From: Motiliproteus sp048265065
GTDB taxonomy: Bacteria > Pseudomonadota > Gammaproteobacteria > Pseudomonadales > Balneatricaceae
Assembly (NCBI GenBank): GCA_048265065.1
Contig: JBLXCH010000005.1
Coordinates: 1 to 64,000 of the forward strand
DNA length: 64,000 nt
Direction of reading: 5' to 3'
In this document: positions 9,239 through 17,829 of the stretch, in pieces
Layout of the letters: every line of letters starts with the position of its first letter
Numbering within the stretch: the stretch's first letter is position 1
Position numbers and translations under genes: made by a program
Notes under the pieces: model-generated
The model's database searches: none
Told to the model about the DNA's origin: nothing
The model's input: only the letters and a program-made list of their open reading frames with translations

Positions 9239-9657
9239 AAAACGGGTGCCAAAACAATAAAAACAACAGTTAATCCTTTTAACATGCTTAACCTTTATTG
9301 GTTCTAGTAAATGACAACACTAAGCATTACGAGCCAGTCAGTACCCAATAAAGTATCAAGTCAGTACCAAACTAATGCTGAGTCAGCCCTAGAGATAGCC
9401 ATTGTAATCAGCTCAAAACCTCTGTCGATAAAAACAAACTTATTTTGTACGAGCGCTGATTCTAATAACTAATTAATAGAACCTACAGAAAAACGTTTGG
9501 AAAGTCAGTTAGTAAGGGTTGTTAACACAAAATTTATGATTTAAAGCAACAACTCCTACAAACAACCCTTATTTAAGCAAGACATTAACATCTGAGAATG
9601 TATTATTTATCACCAGACTGCGCTTATAATGGCGCACCATTGGACAAATAATTTTAT
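9239..9657. promoter_or_regulatory. Divergent EPS control region with spaced direct repeats
   Basis: AT-rich 419-bp gap between the two divergent EPS transcription units. The decamer agtcagtacc occurs at 9336-9345 and 9359-9368, and a partial copy (agtcagccc) begins at 9381, so spacings are 23 and 22 bp, about two helical turns. This is an operator-like arrangement on one face of the helix. A TATAAT at 9625-9630 could be the -10 box for the sugar transferase, but its -35 region is poor. No gene was seen in this stretch. Confidence 0.4.
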
Positions 9658-9678
9658 TTGCAAAGGCACTTGCTTTCT

Positions 9679-11085
9679 ATGTCATCAGTTAGGTTCAATC
9701 GGCTCTCTGTAGGAAAATCTTATCTTGTACTCGGTCTAATTGAAGCACTGACGCTTTTCATTAGTCTGTACTTAGGCTTTCAATGGACTAGCCAGACGTT
9801 TGGCACCAACCTGTTTGACCACCTGATTGTTCCTGAATGCATCATCTTTGTTATCGTACCATTGCTAGCACTAGCAGGAATGGGGCTTTATCATCCAAGA
9901 ATGCGCGGTGACACTAATGAATTGTTAGCCCGCATTTTAATAAGTTACGTGCTCGCCACGGCGACATTAGCATTGCTCTTCTACTTCTTGCCGTTCTTAG
10001 AAATATCCCCTCGCGCCATCGCTATTGGTTTGGTTATTTCATTCATAGTCATATGCTTGATTCGTTACTTTTTCATGCAGATTGACCAAACCAACATTCT
10101 TAAAAGACGGGTTTTGGTTCTCGGTGCAGGGCAACGAGCCAGCATCATTCACACCAAAATGCGTCGAGATTCCGACCGACGTGGTTTCAAAATCATGGGT
10201 TACGTGGACATGCAAGACGATGTCACTACCATTGATGATACTGACCTACTAACCGTAGATGTTTATCGGTTGGAGGAATATGTAGAGCGTTACCAGATTG
10301 AAGAAATAGTTGTTGCCGTCGATCAGCGACGCGGAAAGCTGCCTATCGACTCACTGTATCGATGCCGTATAGCAGGTACAAATATCGTTGATATTGCCAC
10401 CTTTGTGGAACGAGAGTCAGGGAAAATACCTATCAACCTTATGTATCCAAGCTGGTTGATCTACCGTGACGGCTACCGCAAAGCGGGGATAATTCCACGT
10501 GCCGTAAAACGAATTTTTGATGTATCGGTCAGCCTCTCTTTTCTTATTGTTACGTGGCCAGTGATGTTTATCACTTACCTACTCATTAAGCTTGAAAGCG
10601 GCAATTTATCGGCTCCAGCTTTTTATTCTCAGATTCGTGTCGGTCGATCTGGTGAGCCTTTCCGCATTTATAAATTCCGCAGTATGCGCTTGGATGCAGA
10701 AAAAGACGGCGCTGTTTGGGCTATGAAAAATGATAATCGAATAACAGCGGTTGGTGCTTTTATTCGTAAATACCGCATTGACGAGCTGCCGCAGCTTTTC
10801 AATATTGTGCGGGGCGACATGAGCTTTATTGGACCACGACCTGAGCGACCAGAGTTTGTTGACCAGCTGCACGACAAAATCCCTTACTACGGTGACAGGC
10901 ACCAAGTAAAACCAGGGCTAACAGGCTGGGCGCAAATCTCGTATTCCTACGGTAGTAGTGACGAAGATGCTTTAGAAAAGCTGCAGTACGATCTTTACTA
11001 CATCAAGAATTATTCACTGATTTTGGACACCATTATTTTAATCCAAACGTGTGAAGTGATTTTCTACGGTAAAGGCGCAAGATAA
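9679..11085 (+). CDS. Polyprenyl-phosphate sugar-1-phosphate transferase (EpsB/WcaJ-like, PEP-CTERM type)
   Basis: About 468 residues from the ATG at 9679; a TTG at 9658 in frame is a weaker alternative, while AAAGG at 9662-9666 can serve the ATG. Four or five N-terminal membrane helices are followed by a nucleotide-binding-like middle (RRVLVLGAGQRASIIHTKM) and the C-terminal bacterial sugar transferase domain, with KRIFDVSVSL, YKFRSMRLDAE, IRKYRIDELPQLFNIVRGDMSFIGPRPERPEFV and KPGLTGWAQISYSYG. The enzyme loads the first sugar-1-phosphate onto undecaprenyl phosphate at the inner membrane, starting repeat-unit synthesis. The ending YDLYYIKNYSLILD and GKGAR is typical of the PEP-CTERM-associated subfamily. 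It is divergent from the glycosyltransferase operon and ends at a strong terminator. Confidence 0.88.
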   Translation: MSSVRFNRLSVGKSYLVLGLIEALTLFISLYLGFQWTSQTFGTNLFDHLIVPECIIFVIVPLLALAGMGLYHPRMRGDTNELLARILISYVLATATLALLFYFLPFLEISPRAIAIGLVISFIVICLIRYFFMQIDQTNILKRRVLVLGAGQRASIIHTKMRRDSDRRGFKIMGYVDMQDDVTTIDDTDLLTVDVYRLEEYVERYQIEEIVVAVDQRRGKLPIDSLYRCRIAGTNIVDIATFVERESGKIPINLMYPSWLIYRDGYRKAGIIPRAVKRIFDVSVSLSFLIVTWPVMFITYLLIKLESGNLSAPAFYSQIRVGRSGEPFRIYKFRSMRLDAEKDGAVWAMKNDNRITAVGAFIRKYRIDELPQLFNIVRGDMSFIGPRPERPEFVDQLHDKIPYYGDRHQVKPGLTGWAQISYSYGSSDEDALEKLQYDLYYIKNYSLILDTIILIQTCEVIFYGKGAR

Positions 11086-11111
11086 CCTTAGTGTACTTTC
11101 CCCATAATACT

Positions 11112-11137
11112 AAAAAGGCCTCAATTGAGGCCTTTTT
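11112..11137. terminator. Bidirectional rho-independent terminator
   Basis: Perfect 26-bp palindrome with an A5 run, an AGGCCTCAA/TTGAGGCCT core and a T5 run. It lies between the convergent sugar transferase and ybiB genes and can stop transcription from both sides. Confidence 0.9.
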
Positions 11138-11171
11138 AAATACATAGTTTGCTTTTCCGATTCTGCGGTGG

Positions 11172-12161
11172 CTAGTACGCCGACTTATCGCGAGACTCCC
11201 AAAGCGCTACTGCTTGCCTTCTGGCTTCATCAACTGAATCTGCTTTGTGCATTAACTGCAGGCACACGGCAATCGTTTCTGTTATCGCCATTTCACCGTA
11301 TTCATGGCTTTGCTCCCCTCGCCATACAGACAGCAAATCCCGCGAGTTAAGCTCATCTTCTTTAACCACTCGTTTAGGAATCAAGCGCGGCCACGTCTGA
11401 TCAAGATATTCACCGTCTTTCACCCACTGCAACACACAATCACTGTCCGGTTTGATTTCAGCTTCGCCACCATCGCCCTTCACGGTGACACTGTTGTTTT
11501 GACCCAGTAGCTTGGCTGTTTGCTGATGCATCGGACCATAAGCGGGATGGAATACCCCATCAATTCGATAAGGTGCATTTAGTGGATTCAATAATCGGCA
11601 CAATGTGTGCACAGGCGATCGTAGTCCAAGAATGTTTCTTAATTCGATAATGTCAGCAAGCTCAGGACTGATCATGTCTATGGGCACATATGAGAAATTG
11701 CAGTGCTGTAACTCAAGCTCCACATCAAGCCAATTATGCGATGACTTTAAACCGAAATAATGTAGCAAGTCTTCGACATAGATGCGGCCAGCGGTATGCC
11801 CTCGCGCACCATGCATAACAATACGTAACCCCGTACCGGCCAAACACAATGCGCTAAGCAGATACCACGGAAGTCTGTTTTTCTTACCGGCATAACTTGA
11901 CCAGTCGATATCAACTTTCAAGTGTTCAGGAACGGATGAGCGTTCTGTCACCGCTTCAACAAAGCCTTGAAGTTCTTCAGGACTTTCTTCTTTAACACGC
12001 AGCAGCATCAAAAAAGCGCCGAGCTGCTCAGGCCTCACTTGCCCGTCAAGTATTAACGACATAGCTTCGCGGGCTTCTTCACGTGAAAGTGAGCGAGAGC
12101 CTTTTTTCCCTTTTCCTAAGATGCGTACGTATTGTGCAAAAGGATGTTCTATTGAGCTCAT
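11172..12161 (-). CDS. ybiB: YbiB / TrpD2-like nucleic-acid-binding protein
   Basis: 329 residues. The N-terminal helical domain (FAQYVRILGKGKKGSRSLSREEAREAM, AFLMLLRVKEESPEEL) and the glycosyl transferase family 3-like body (MHGARGHTAGRIYVEDLL, NILGLRSPVHTLCRLLNP, VKGDGGEAEIKPD) match YbiB, a homologue of anthranilate phosphoribosyltransferase. In TrpD2 proteins the enzymatic role is lost and binding to DNA or RNA has been reported. It is not beside other tryptophan genes, which fits YbiB rather than TrpD. It is a single-gene unit between a terminator and the divergent DEAD-box helicase gene. Confidence 0.87.
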   Translation of the reverse strand: MSSIEHPFAQYVRILGKGKKGSRSLSREEAREAMSLILDGQVRPEQLGAFLMLLRVKEESPEELQGFVEAVTERSSVPEHLKVDIDWSSYAGKKNRLPWYLLSALCLAGTGLRIVMHGARGHTAGRIYVEDLLHYFGLKSSHNWLDVELELQHCNFSYVPIDMISPELADIIELRNILGLRSPVHTLCRLLNPLNAPYRIDGVFHPAYGPMHQQTAKLLGQNNSVTVKGDGGEAEIKPDSDCVLQWVKDGEYLDQTWPRLIPKRVVKEDELNSRDLLSVWRGEQSHEYGEMAITETIAVCLQLMHKADSVDEARRQAVALWESRDKSAY

Positions 12162-12354
12162 TAATATTCCTTAACGTCAGTAATCTTCGCTGCCTAATGC
12201 GATGAATGCTTCAGGTTTATACTGTATTGCGCAAAAAGAACCAAGTGAAGATGCTTTTTGGGTACTATAATGGCCTTGTTTACTCAATTTTTTCTGATTA
12301 ATTTTTACAAAAGCCGTATACTTTGCGACCTTTTACACCCTCCAGGTTATTTTA

Positions 12355-14157
12355 ATGTCCGATCTCCCTGTACGCTTCGACGAGTTAAACCTCGATAAAA
12401 ATATTCTCAAGGCCCTTAAGGAGCTCGGTTACGAAGAACCATCTCCTATTCAGGCAAGTTCGATTCCACTGTTACTTGATGGAAAAGACCTACTGGGTAT
12501 GGCCCAAACAGGGACAGGTAAAACCGCTGCTTTTGCATTGCCTTTAATCAGCCGGCTTGACTTGAAAAGAAATGAACCTCAATTACTGGTGCTAGCCCCT
12601 ACTCGCGAATTGGCTATTCAGGTTTCCGAAGCCTTTCAAAGTTACGCGCGCTACATCAAAGGCTTTCATGTTTTACCAATCTATGGCGGTCAGAGCTACA
12701 GTCTACAACTTAAGCAGTTAAGACGTGGCCCACAGGTTATTGTTGGTACGCCTGGGCGAATGCTTGACCATCTTGAACGCAAAACACTGAAGCTCGATAA
12801 GATTCAGGCGTTAGTACTAGATGAAGCCGATGAAATGCTTCGTATGGGCTTTATCGACGATGTTGAAACCATCATGTCGAAAATTCCGAAGGGTTATCAA
12901 ACCGCGCTATTCTCAGCAACGATGCCTGAGCAGATTCGTCGCATTTCCAAAGGTTACATGAACGACCCTCAGGAAGTGAAAATTGCCGCAAAAACATCCA
13001 CTGTTGAAAGTATCGAACAACAGTATTGGAAAGTCGCCGGTGTGAATAAAATTGATGCCCTCTCGCGTATTCTAGAAAGCGAAACCTATGACGGCGTTAT
13101 TATTTTCACACGGACCAAAACAGCAACAGTAGAACTTGCCGAACGCTTAGAAGCTCGCGGTTATAGTGCATCAGCCTTAAACGGCGACATGTCTCAAGTT
13201 TTACGTGAGCGCACTATCAATAATTTGAAGAAGAACAAACTCGATATTCTTATCGCCACCGATGTCGCTGCTCGTGGTCTTGATGTTGATCGTATCGACC
13301 TTGTCATCAACTTCGATATTCCCTACGACACTGAGGCTTATGTCCACCGTATCGGGCGAACTGGCCGTGCAGGTCGAAAAGGTAAAGCCATTCTCTTTGT
13401 TACACACAGAGAAACCCGTTTGTTAAAAGCCATTGAAAAAGCCACTAAACAAACCATCACTCCAATTGGCTTGCCAACTAACGATGATTTAACACAAAAA
13501 CGAGTTGCTCAATTCAAACATGACTTAGTGTCTGTGTTCAGTGATCAATCACTGGGGTTTTTCGAACAACTTACCGACGAGCTGTCTGCAGAGCTTAACC
13601 TCAGCCATCAGCAACTGGCCAGCGGCTTGCTATATATGGCGCAGAAAGGCCGCCCTTTACAATTACCAAAAGATCCACCGCCACGTGAACGTGAGTCTCG
13701 TGAACCTCGTGACCGCTCAGACAACAGAAAACAAGACCGCCAAAAATCTGAAGGTAAAGGCCGAGCAACCGATGTCGAAACATGGGAACGCTATCGTTTA
13801 GAAATTGGTCGCGATGATGGCATTGAAGTGAAAAACATTGTCGGCGCAATAGCTAACGAAGCCGATATCAGCAGCCGTTATATTGGTCACATAAAGCTTA
13901 ACAATGATCACAGTACAGTTGAGCTACCTGAAGGCATGCCAGAAGATTTGCTCGCTCACCTTCGCAAAATTGAAATCTGCGGCAAACTTACCGACATGAA
14001 ACTCATGGGTAAAAGCAGCGGAGAGAGCAAACCATCAAAAGGCTCATCATACGCTGACAAGCCTGCTGCCAAGCGGAAACCCAAAAAACGCCCGAGTAGT
14101 AATACTGATGGCGCACGTAAAAAACCACGTAAGCCTCGTAAACCCGCAGAGGACTAG
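12355..14157 (+). CDS. deaD: DEAD-box ATP-dependent RNA helicase DeaD/CsdA
   Basis: 600 residues. Helicase motifs appear in order: the Q motif (PSPIQASSIP), motif I AQTGTGKT, PTRELA, TPGR, motif II DEAD, motif III SAT, then in the second RecA domain IIFTRTK, ATDVAARGLD and HRIGRTGRAG. An RNA-binding DbpA-type domain follows at about residues 470-550 (YRLEIGRDDGIEVKNIVGAI), then a Lys/Arg/Pro-rich basic tail. The protein unwinds structured RNA, aiding ribosome assembly and mRNA turnover, classically in the cold. A TATAAT at 12266-12271 gives a leader of roughly 80 nt; long leaders are common for deaD, but the -35 is weak. Prephenate dehydratase follows after 27 bp. Confidence 0.95.
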   Translation: MSDLPVRFDELNLDKNILKALKELGYEEPSPIQASSIPLLLDGKDLLGMAQTGTGKTAAFALPLISRLDLKRNEPQLLVLAPTRELAIQVSEAFQSYARYIKGFHVLPIYGGQSYSLQLKQLRRGPQVIVGTPGRMLDHLERKTLKLDKIQALVLDEADEMLRMGFIDDVETIMSKIPKGYQTALFSATMPEQIRRISKGYMNDPQEVKIAAKTSTVESIEQQYWKVAGVNKIDALSRILESETYDGVIIFTRTKTATVELAERLEARGYSASALNGDMSQVLRERTINNLKKNKLDILIATDVAARGLDVDRIDLVINFDIPYDTEAYVHRIGRTGRAGRKGKAILFVTHRETRLLKAIEKATKQTITPIGLPTNDDLTQKRVAQFKHDLVSVFSDQSLGFFEQLTDELSAELNLSHQQLASGLLYMAQKGRPLQLPKDPPPRERESREPRDRSDNRKQDRQKSEGKGRATDVETWERYRLEIGRDDGIEVKNIVGAIANEADISSRYIGHIKLNNDHSTVELPEGMPEDLLAHLRKIEICGKLTDMKLMGKSSGESKPSKGSSYADKPAAKRKPKKRPSSNTDGARKKPRKPRKPAED

Positions 14158-14184
14158 AGACGTAGAAAGGCGAGCTGTTAATCA

Positions 14185-15039
14185 ATGAATGACATTATTG
14201 CTTATCAAGGCTTCGATGGCGCTTATTCACACTTATCGTGTCGCCATGTTTTTCCTGATATGAAACCTATGGCTTGCGGTTCTTTTGTTGACGCTATGCG
14301 TCACGTAGAGAACGGCAATGCCAAGCTCGCAATGATTCCTCTAGAAAACTCTACTGCAGGTCGTGTTGAAGAAATTTATCGTGAACTGCCAAAAACTCGA
14401 CTGCATATCATTGGTGAACACTTTGAACCAGTAAACCATTGTTTACTCGGTCTTAATGATGCGACTCTCGAAGATATCAAAACCGTTGGGTCACATCCGC
14501 AAGCTATTGCCCAATGCCAAGAACATATTCGTAATCTTGGCTTGGAGCCTGTTGCAAAATTAGACACAGCTGGCGCAGCGCTTGAAGTCAAAAACCAAAA
14601 TAATCCTTCTTGCGCTGCCATTGCCTCAAGCTTAGCGGCTGAACTCTACGGGCTAAAAATACTACGCGAAAACTTTCAGGACGTTGACGGCAATACCACT
14701 CGTTTTTTGATTCTATCTAAAGATGAAGTATTGCCTGACTACCGCCCCGGCACCCACTTTATCACCTCTATTATTTTCCGCTTGCGTAATATTCCTGCGG
14801 CCTTATATAAAGTCCTCGGTGGGTTTGCTACAAACAACGTCAATCTTGTTAAATTAGAAAGCTATATGGCAGGAGGCAACCTGTCTTATTGTCAGTTCCA
14901 CTTAGACGCCATGGCTCACCCCCAGCAGCGGTCTATGCAGTTAGCCATCGAAGAATTACGTTTTTTTGCAGAAGAAGTACGACTCTTAGGAACTTATCAA
15001 GCTCACCCTTTTCGAACTGACCATGAGTTAATTGATTAA
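14185..15039 (+). CDS. pheA: Prephenate dehydratase, monofunctional, with ACT domain
   Basis: 284 residues. The dehydratase domain has AYQGFDGAYSH, AMIPLENSTAGRV, GSHPQAIAQC and the catalytic-region motif NTTRFLIL near residue 170. An ACT regulatory domain follows from about residue 190 (ITSIIFRLRNIPAALYKVLGGFATNNVNLVKLESY), the part that normally binds phenylalanine. The enzyme converts prephenate to phenylpyruvate in phenylalanine synthesis. There is no chorismate mutase domain, unlike the enterobacterial P-protein, so the mutase must be elsewhere. The gene lies 27 bp after deaD and is closely followed by a membrane-anchored protein gene, so cotranscription is likely. Confidence 0.93.
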   Translation: MNDIIAYQGFDGAYSHLSCRHVFPDMKPMACGSFVDAMRHVENGNAKLAMIPLENSTAGRVEEIYRELPKTRLHIIGEHFEPVNHCLLGLNDATLEDIKTVGSHPQAIAQCQEHIRNLGLEPVAKLDTAGAALEVKNQNNPSCAAIASSLAAELYGLKILRENFQDVDGNTTRFLILSKDEVLPDYRPGTHFITSIIFRLRNIPAALYKVLGGFATNNVNLVKLESYMAGGNLSYCQFHLDAMAHPQQRSMQLAIEELRFFAEEVRLLGTYQAHPFRTDHELID

Positions 15040-15067
15040 TAATCAATTTGTTAATGTGGCCCTAGTG

Positions 15068-15565
15068 ATGATTAACACCCCCAGCCGTTTTAAGCACACG
15101 AAATCTATCAGGTCACTCCTCCTCGTTGTTGTTCTCGTTGTTGTTCTCATCGCTGTTCTCGTTGGCGCCGCTGTCACAGCCAAGCAATACCTCGTAAACC
15201 AGCAAGGAGTCGCCCATGTTGTTGCGACCCACTCATGCTCTCCTGATCTGAATAATTGCGCAGTCACAATCAACAACAACACCCTGAAACTCCGCTTTGA
15301 CCATAATGAAACTATCATCACATCAGGCCACACAATGACTGCATTTATTGAAACGAGTTCAGCTAGCAGCACACCGCAGCAAATCAGTTTTCAAGGAAAA
15401 GACATGTACATGGGTGAGAACCATTTTGCGTTAACCCCACAATCCAATGAACGTTATAGCAGTGAGGTACAGCTACCCGCATGCACAACGGGTGAAATGA
15501 CCTGGCAAGCCACTGTCCGTTTAGATAATGGCGATGCTATCGTTTTTGAATTTAACGCCCGCTAA
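15068..15565 (+). CDS. Membrane-anchored protein of unknown function, upstream of SCO1
   Basis: About 165 residues from the ATG at 15068; the frame also opens with a TTG at 15032 overlapping the end of pheA. A basic N-terminus is followed by one hydrophobic helix and a periplasmic domain of about 120 residues with two cysteines (CSPDLNNC) and a later cysteine in LPACTTGEMTWQA. I do not recognise the family. Position directly before an SCO1-type gene (11-bp gap) suggests a role in copper delivery or respiratory oxidase assembly, which is inference from context. The membrane helix is encoded by 12-bp tandem repeats at 15124-15159, giving a repeating LVVV pattern. Confidence in the gene is good; the function is open. 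Confidence 0.7.
   Translation: MINTPSRFKHTKSIRSLLLVVVLVVVLIAVLVGAAVTAKQYLVNQQGVAHVVATHSCSPDLNNCAVTINNNTLKLRFDHNETIITSGHTMTAFIETSSASSTPQQISFQGKDMYMGENHFALTPQSNERYSSEVQLPACTTGEMTWQATVRLDNGDAIVFEFNAR
15124..15159. repeat. 12-bp tandem repeat encoding a membrane helix
   Basis: Units cgttgttgttct at 15124-15135 and 15136-15147, then a diverged copy catcgctgttct at 15148-15159. Translated in frame they give LVVV-LVVV-LIAV, the core of the single membrane segment. Confidence 0.85.
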
Positions 15566-15576
15566 AGGAGTCATCA

Positions 15577-16338
15577 ATGCCTAAACGCTCTGTACTCGGT
15601 GTTGGCTGGGGCGTAATCAGCATCGCAGTTGTCATTTTAGTCGCCATTCTTGGCACCTTACTAACCCAACCCCCAGCAGCAAAAGCAACCGGCTTTACAC
15701 TCAACAGCACTTCCGGTGAACAACGCCTAGAAAGCTTTAAAGGTAAAGTGGTTATGATGATGTTTGGTTTTACTCATTGCCCGGATGTATGCCCAACGGG
15801 GCTGGCCACTTTTGCTGCCACACTCAATCAATTGAATGAAGAAGAGCGAGCAGAGACTCAAGCTATTTTTATCAGCGTTGACCCTCAGCGAGACACCGTC
15901 GAGCATCTCGAAAAATACACCGCATACTTTCATCCCGAGATTCTTGGGCTGACCGGAACAACCGCTCAAGTGGATCAAGCAGTGAAAAACTACGGGGCCT
16001 TTTATCGGATGGTNNNNNNNNNNNNNNNNNNNNNNNNNNNNNNNNNNNNNNNNNNNNNNNNNNNNNNNNNNNNNNNNNNNNNNNNNNNNNNNNNNNNNNN
16101 NNNNNNNNNNNNNGAGATTCTTGGGCTGACCGGAACAACCGCTCAAGTGGATCAAGCAGTGAAAAACTACGGGGCCTTTTATCGGATGGTCGAGCTAGAG
16201 GATTCAGCCTTAGAGTACACAGTCGATCACAGTTCAAAAGTTTATCTTATTGATCAGCAAGGTAAGCTGGCTGAAACCAAGTTTCACAACAGCTCACCCA
16301 AAGATATCGCAAACGCCATTCGTGAAATAATGAATTGA
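15577..16338 (+). CDS. SCO1/SenC/PrrC family copper chaperone (interrupted by an assembly gap)
   Basis: An N-terminal membrane anchor (VISIAVVILVAILGTLL) is followed by a thioredoxin-like domain with the copper-binding FTHCPDVCP (CxxxC) motif and, near the end, the conserved histidine in TVDHSSKVYLID. SCO proteins bind copper in the periplasm and help build the CuA centre of cytochrome c oxidase or act as thiol-disulfide reductases. The coding region holds 100 Ns at 16014-16113, with the same 77 bp (15937-16013 and 16114-16190) on either side. Removing 16014-16190 (177 bp) leaves an uninterrupted frame of 194 residues, the normal family length. The true gene is therefore probably intact and the interruption artificial. 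Confidence 0.88.
   Translation: MPKRSVLGVGWGVISIAVVILVAILGTLLTQPPAAKATGFTLNSTSGEQRLESFKGKVVMMMFGFTHCPDVCPTGLATFAATLNQLNEEERAETQAIFISVDPQRDTVEHLEKYTAYFHPEILGLTGTTAQVDQAVKNYGAFYRMXXXXXXXXXXXXXXXXXXXXXXXXXXXXXXXXXXEILGLTGTTAQVDQAVKNYGAFYRMVELEDSALEYTVDHSSKVYLIDQQGKLAETKFHNSSPKDIANAIREIMN
15937..16190. other. Scaffold gap of 100 Ns with 77-bp identical flanks
   Basis: Bases 16014-16113 are N. The 77 bases before the gap and the 77 after it are identical as far as can be read. Exactly 100 Ns is a conventional placeholder and 77 is a common assembly k-mer length, so two overlapping contig ends appear to have been scaffolded without merging. Confidence 0.95.
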
Positions 16339-16392
16339 TGAATTGATGAACGGCTAAATAACGCACGCTAAGGGACGGCTAGCAATGACTCT

Positions 16393-16995
16393 TCAGCTAA
16401 GCTCTTCCAACTGAAAATCAGCACAGCTAGGTATTGGTTGCTGATAAAACGCCGCCAACTCTCTTATGAAACAGCGCGGTCGCTCTGGTAAGCTTTCACA
16501 ACCCTCTGCTAAATATTGTTGCACTTGCGCATACACATTTCGTTTAAAACGACTGTTATCTGTCCACTCACCATTTAGGTTATCCGTACTAACACGAAAC
16601 TTCACTCCGCAAGCTTTTGAAAATATCCACTCAAGCGCTTGAGGTTTCACTTCTACCGATTCAAAAACAGCTTGCTGCTCTACGGTACGGCCATCTGGCT
16701 GATACCAATAACCAAAATCCTCCAGCAATAACCGTTGAGGTCCGGCGATACACCAGTGGCTAACTTCATGCAATGCACTCGAAAAAAAGCCATGAGCAAA
16801 GATAATTCGATGATGAGGGTTTTCATCATCGGCGGGATAGTAAACAGGCTCATCGTCCCCTTTGACCAAAAGGGTGTTATGAGATTTTAAAAATGTTTGA
16901 TTAAAAATACGGACCAGATCTTGCCATTGTGGTGGGTGAGGACGACTACCCGAGACAAGATTGGCGCTACTGGATGTCATATTCGTTATAGTCAC
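16393..16995 (-). CDS. epmC: Elongation factor P hydroxylase EpmC (YfcM)
   Basis: 200 residues. The sequence matches EpmC: FNQTFLKSHNTLLVKGDDEPVYYP, IIFAHGFFSSALHEVSHWCIAG with the HExxHW metal-binding motif near residue 78, and RLLLEDFGYWYQPDGR. EpmC is the oxygenase that hydroxylates the beta-lysyl-modified lysine of elongation factor P after EpmA and EpmB have acted. Its presence implies EpmA, EpmB and EF-P elsewhere in the genome; only the EF-P paralogue EfpL is in this window (56083-56664). It is convergent with the SCO1 gene and has its own upstream gap of 96 bp. Confidence 0.9.
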   Translation of the reverse strand: MTITNMTSSSANLVSGSRPHPPQWQDLVRIFNQTFLKSHNTLLVKGDDEPVYYPADDENPHHRIIFAHGFFSSALHEVSHWCIAGPQRLLLEDFGYWYQPDGRTVEQQAVFESVEVKPQALEWIFSKACGVKFRVSTDNLNGEWTDNSRFKRNVYAQVQQYLAEGCESLPERPRCFIRELAAFYQQPIPSCADFQLEELS

Positions 16996-17091
16996 TTATA
17001 CCACTGCTATTCCAAGCGCATTAACAACTACTATTGAAGCGAGCAACGATAGGCTTTTGCTAAAGAGTGTTGCTAAAGAAATTGCTACAGA

Positions 17092-17775
17092 TTATTGAAA
17101 CGCTTCCCACTGATTGCCTTTAAGCCACCAGCTCTCACCGGTTTGTTGATCTACCCGTGCAGCAACATAGCCTTTCACATCACCTGCTGCGGGTCGAAGC
17201 ACTACTTCATAACGAGATATCGGCAAACGAGAGACTTCATCAATGGCAGACCAACCACCCTCTTTTGCCATCCAGGTTAACCCAGTCGCTTCATCATACT
17301 TAAAAATCACCCACTGCCCTTTCGGCGTATACGCAGACACTAAACGAAAGCCAGGCGCAACGCCTTTACCACCGCTACTCACTGCGGCGATTTCTAATTG
17401 TTGCTGAATGCGTTCCATTAAAGCTTCAAGCGGCGGTTGCTCATCCGTACCTAACTCATTGGCTGGCGCGGTCTGCATTTGTTTGGTCTGCTGAGCCATA
17501 ATCTGTAGCTGCTGCAACGACTGCAACACCTTTAAATTCCGTTGTTGCTGCACTTGCATTTGCTGGTTGAGCTTAATAACTTGCTCTTGCATGAGTGTAA
17601 TACGTTGCTCGACCTGTTCATTAGACTTAACCATTCGCATGAAATAGTTCTGTAAGTCCGAGCCGGTTTCTGGCGCGTTTTGCGCCACGGGTGGTGCTGC
17701 GTCTGCGGGCTTGACACTCTGTGCCTGGCACCCTGCCAATATCATCGAAGTTACTACTAATGCCGCTAATCGCAT
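17092..17775 (-). CDS. Putative lipoprotein with coiled coil, unknown function
   Basis: 227 residues. The signal peptide ends in the lipobox ILAGC with the lipidated cysteine at residue 16; the following Gln does not signal inner-membrane retention, so outer-membrane sorting is likely. Residues about 45-105 form a Gln-rich coiled coil (VEQRITLMQEQVIKLNQQ). The C-terminal 100 residues form a compact domain containing two similar Trp-rich strands (WMAKEGGWSAID and WWLKGNQWEAF), suggesting an internal duplication. I do not recognise the family. It is a single gene, 54 bp downstream of ttcA on the same strand, so a shared transcript is possible. Confidence 0.7.
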   Translation of the reverse strand: MRLAALVVTSMILAGCQAQSVKPADAAPPVAQNAPETGSDLQNYFMRMVKSNEQVEQRITLMQEQVIKLNQQMQVQQQRNLKVLQSLQQLQIMAQQTKQMQTAPANELGTDEQPPLEALMERIQQQLEIAAVSSGGKGVAPGFRLVSAYTPKGQWVIFKYDEATGLTWMAKEGGWSAIDEVSRLPISRYEVVLRPAAGDVKGYVAARVDQQTGESWWLKGNQWEAFQ

Positions 17776-17829
17776 GACTTTCCTTTTTCTCGCTAAGTGA
17801 TGTGTATTAAGTCAGCTAACAACCACTCT

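Noticed and set aside
9641..9665. Sigma-54 promoter (tggac...tttgc) before the sugar transferase gene
   Set aside because: The GG to GC distance is 16 bp instead of the required 10.
15937..16190. True internal duplication of the SCO1 domain
   Set aside because: The two copies are identical, end exactly at a 100-N gap, and removal restores a normal-length gene.
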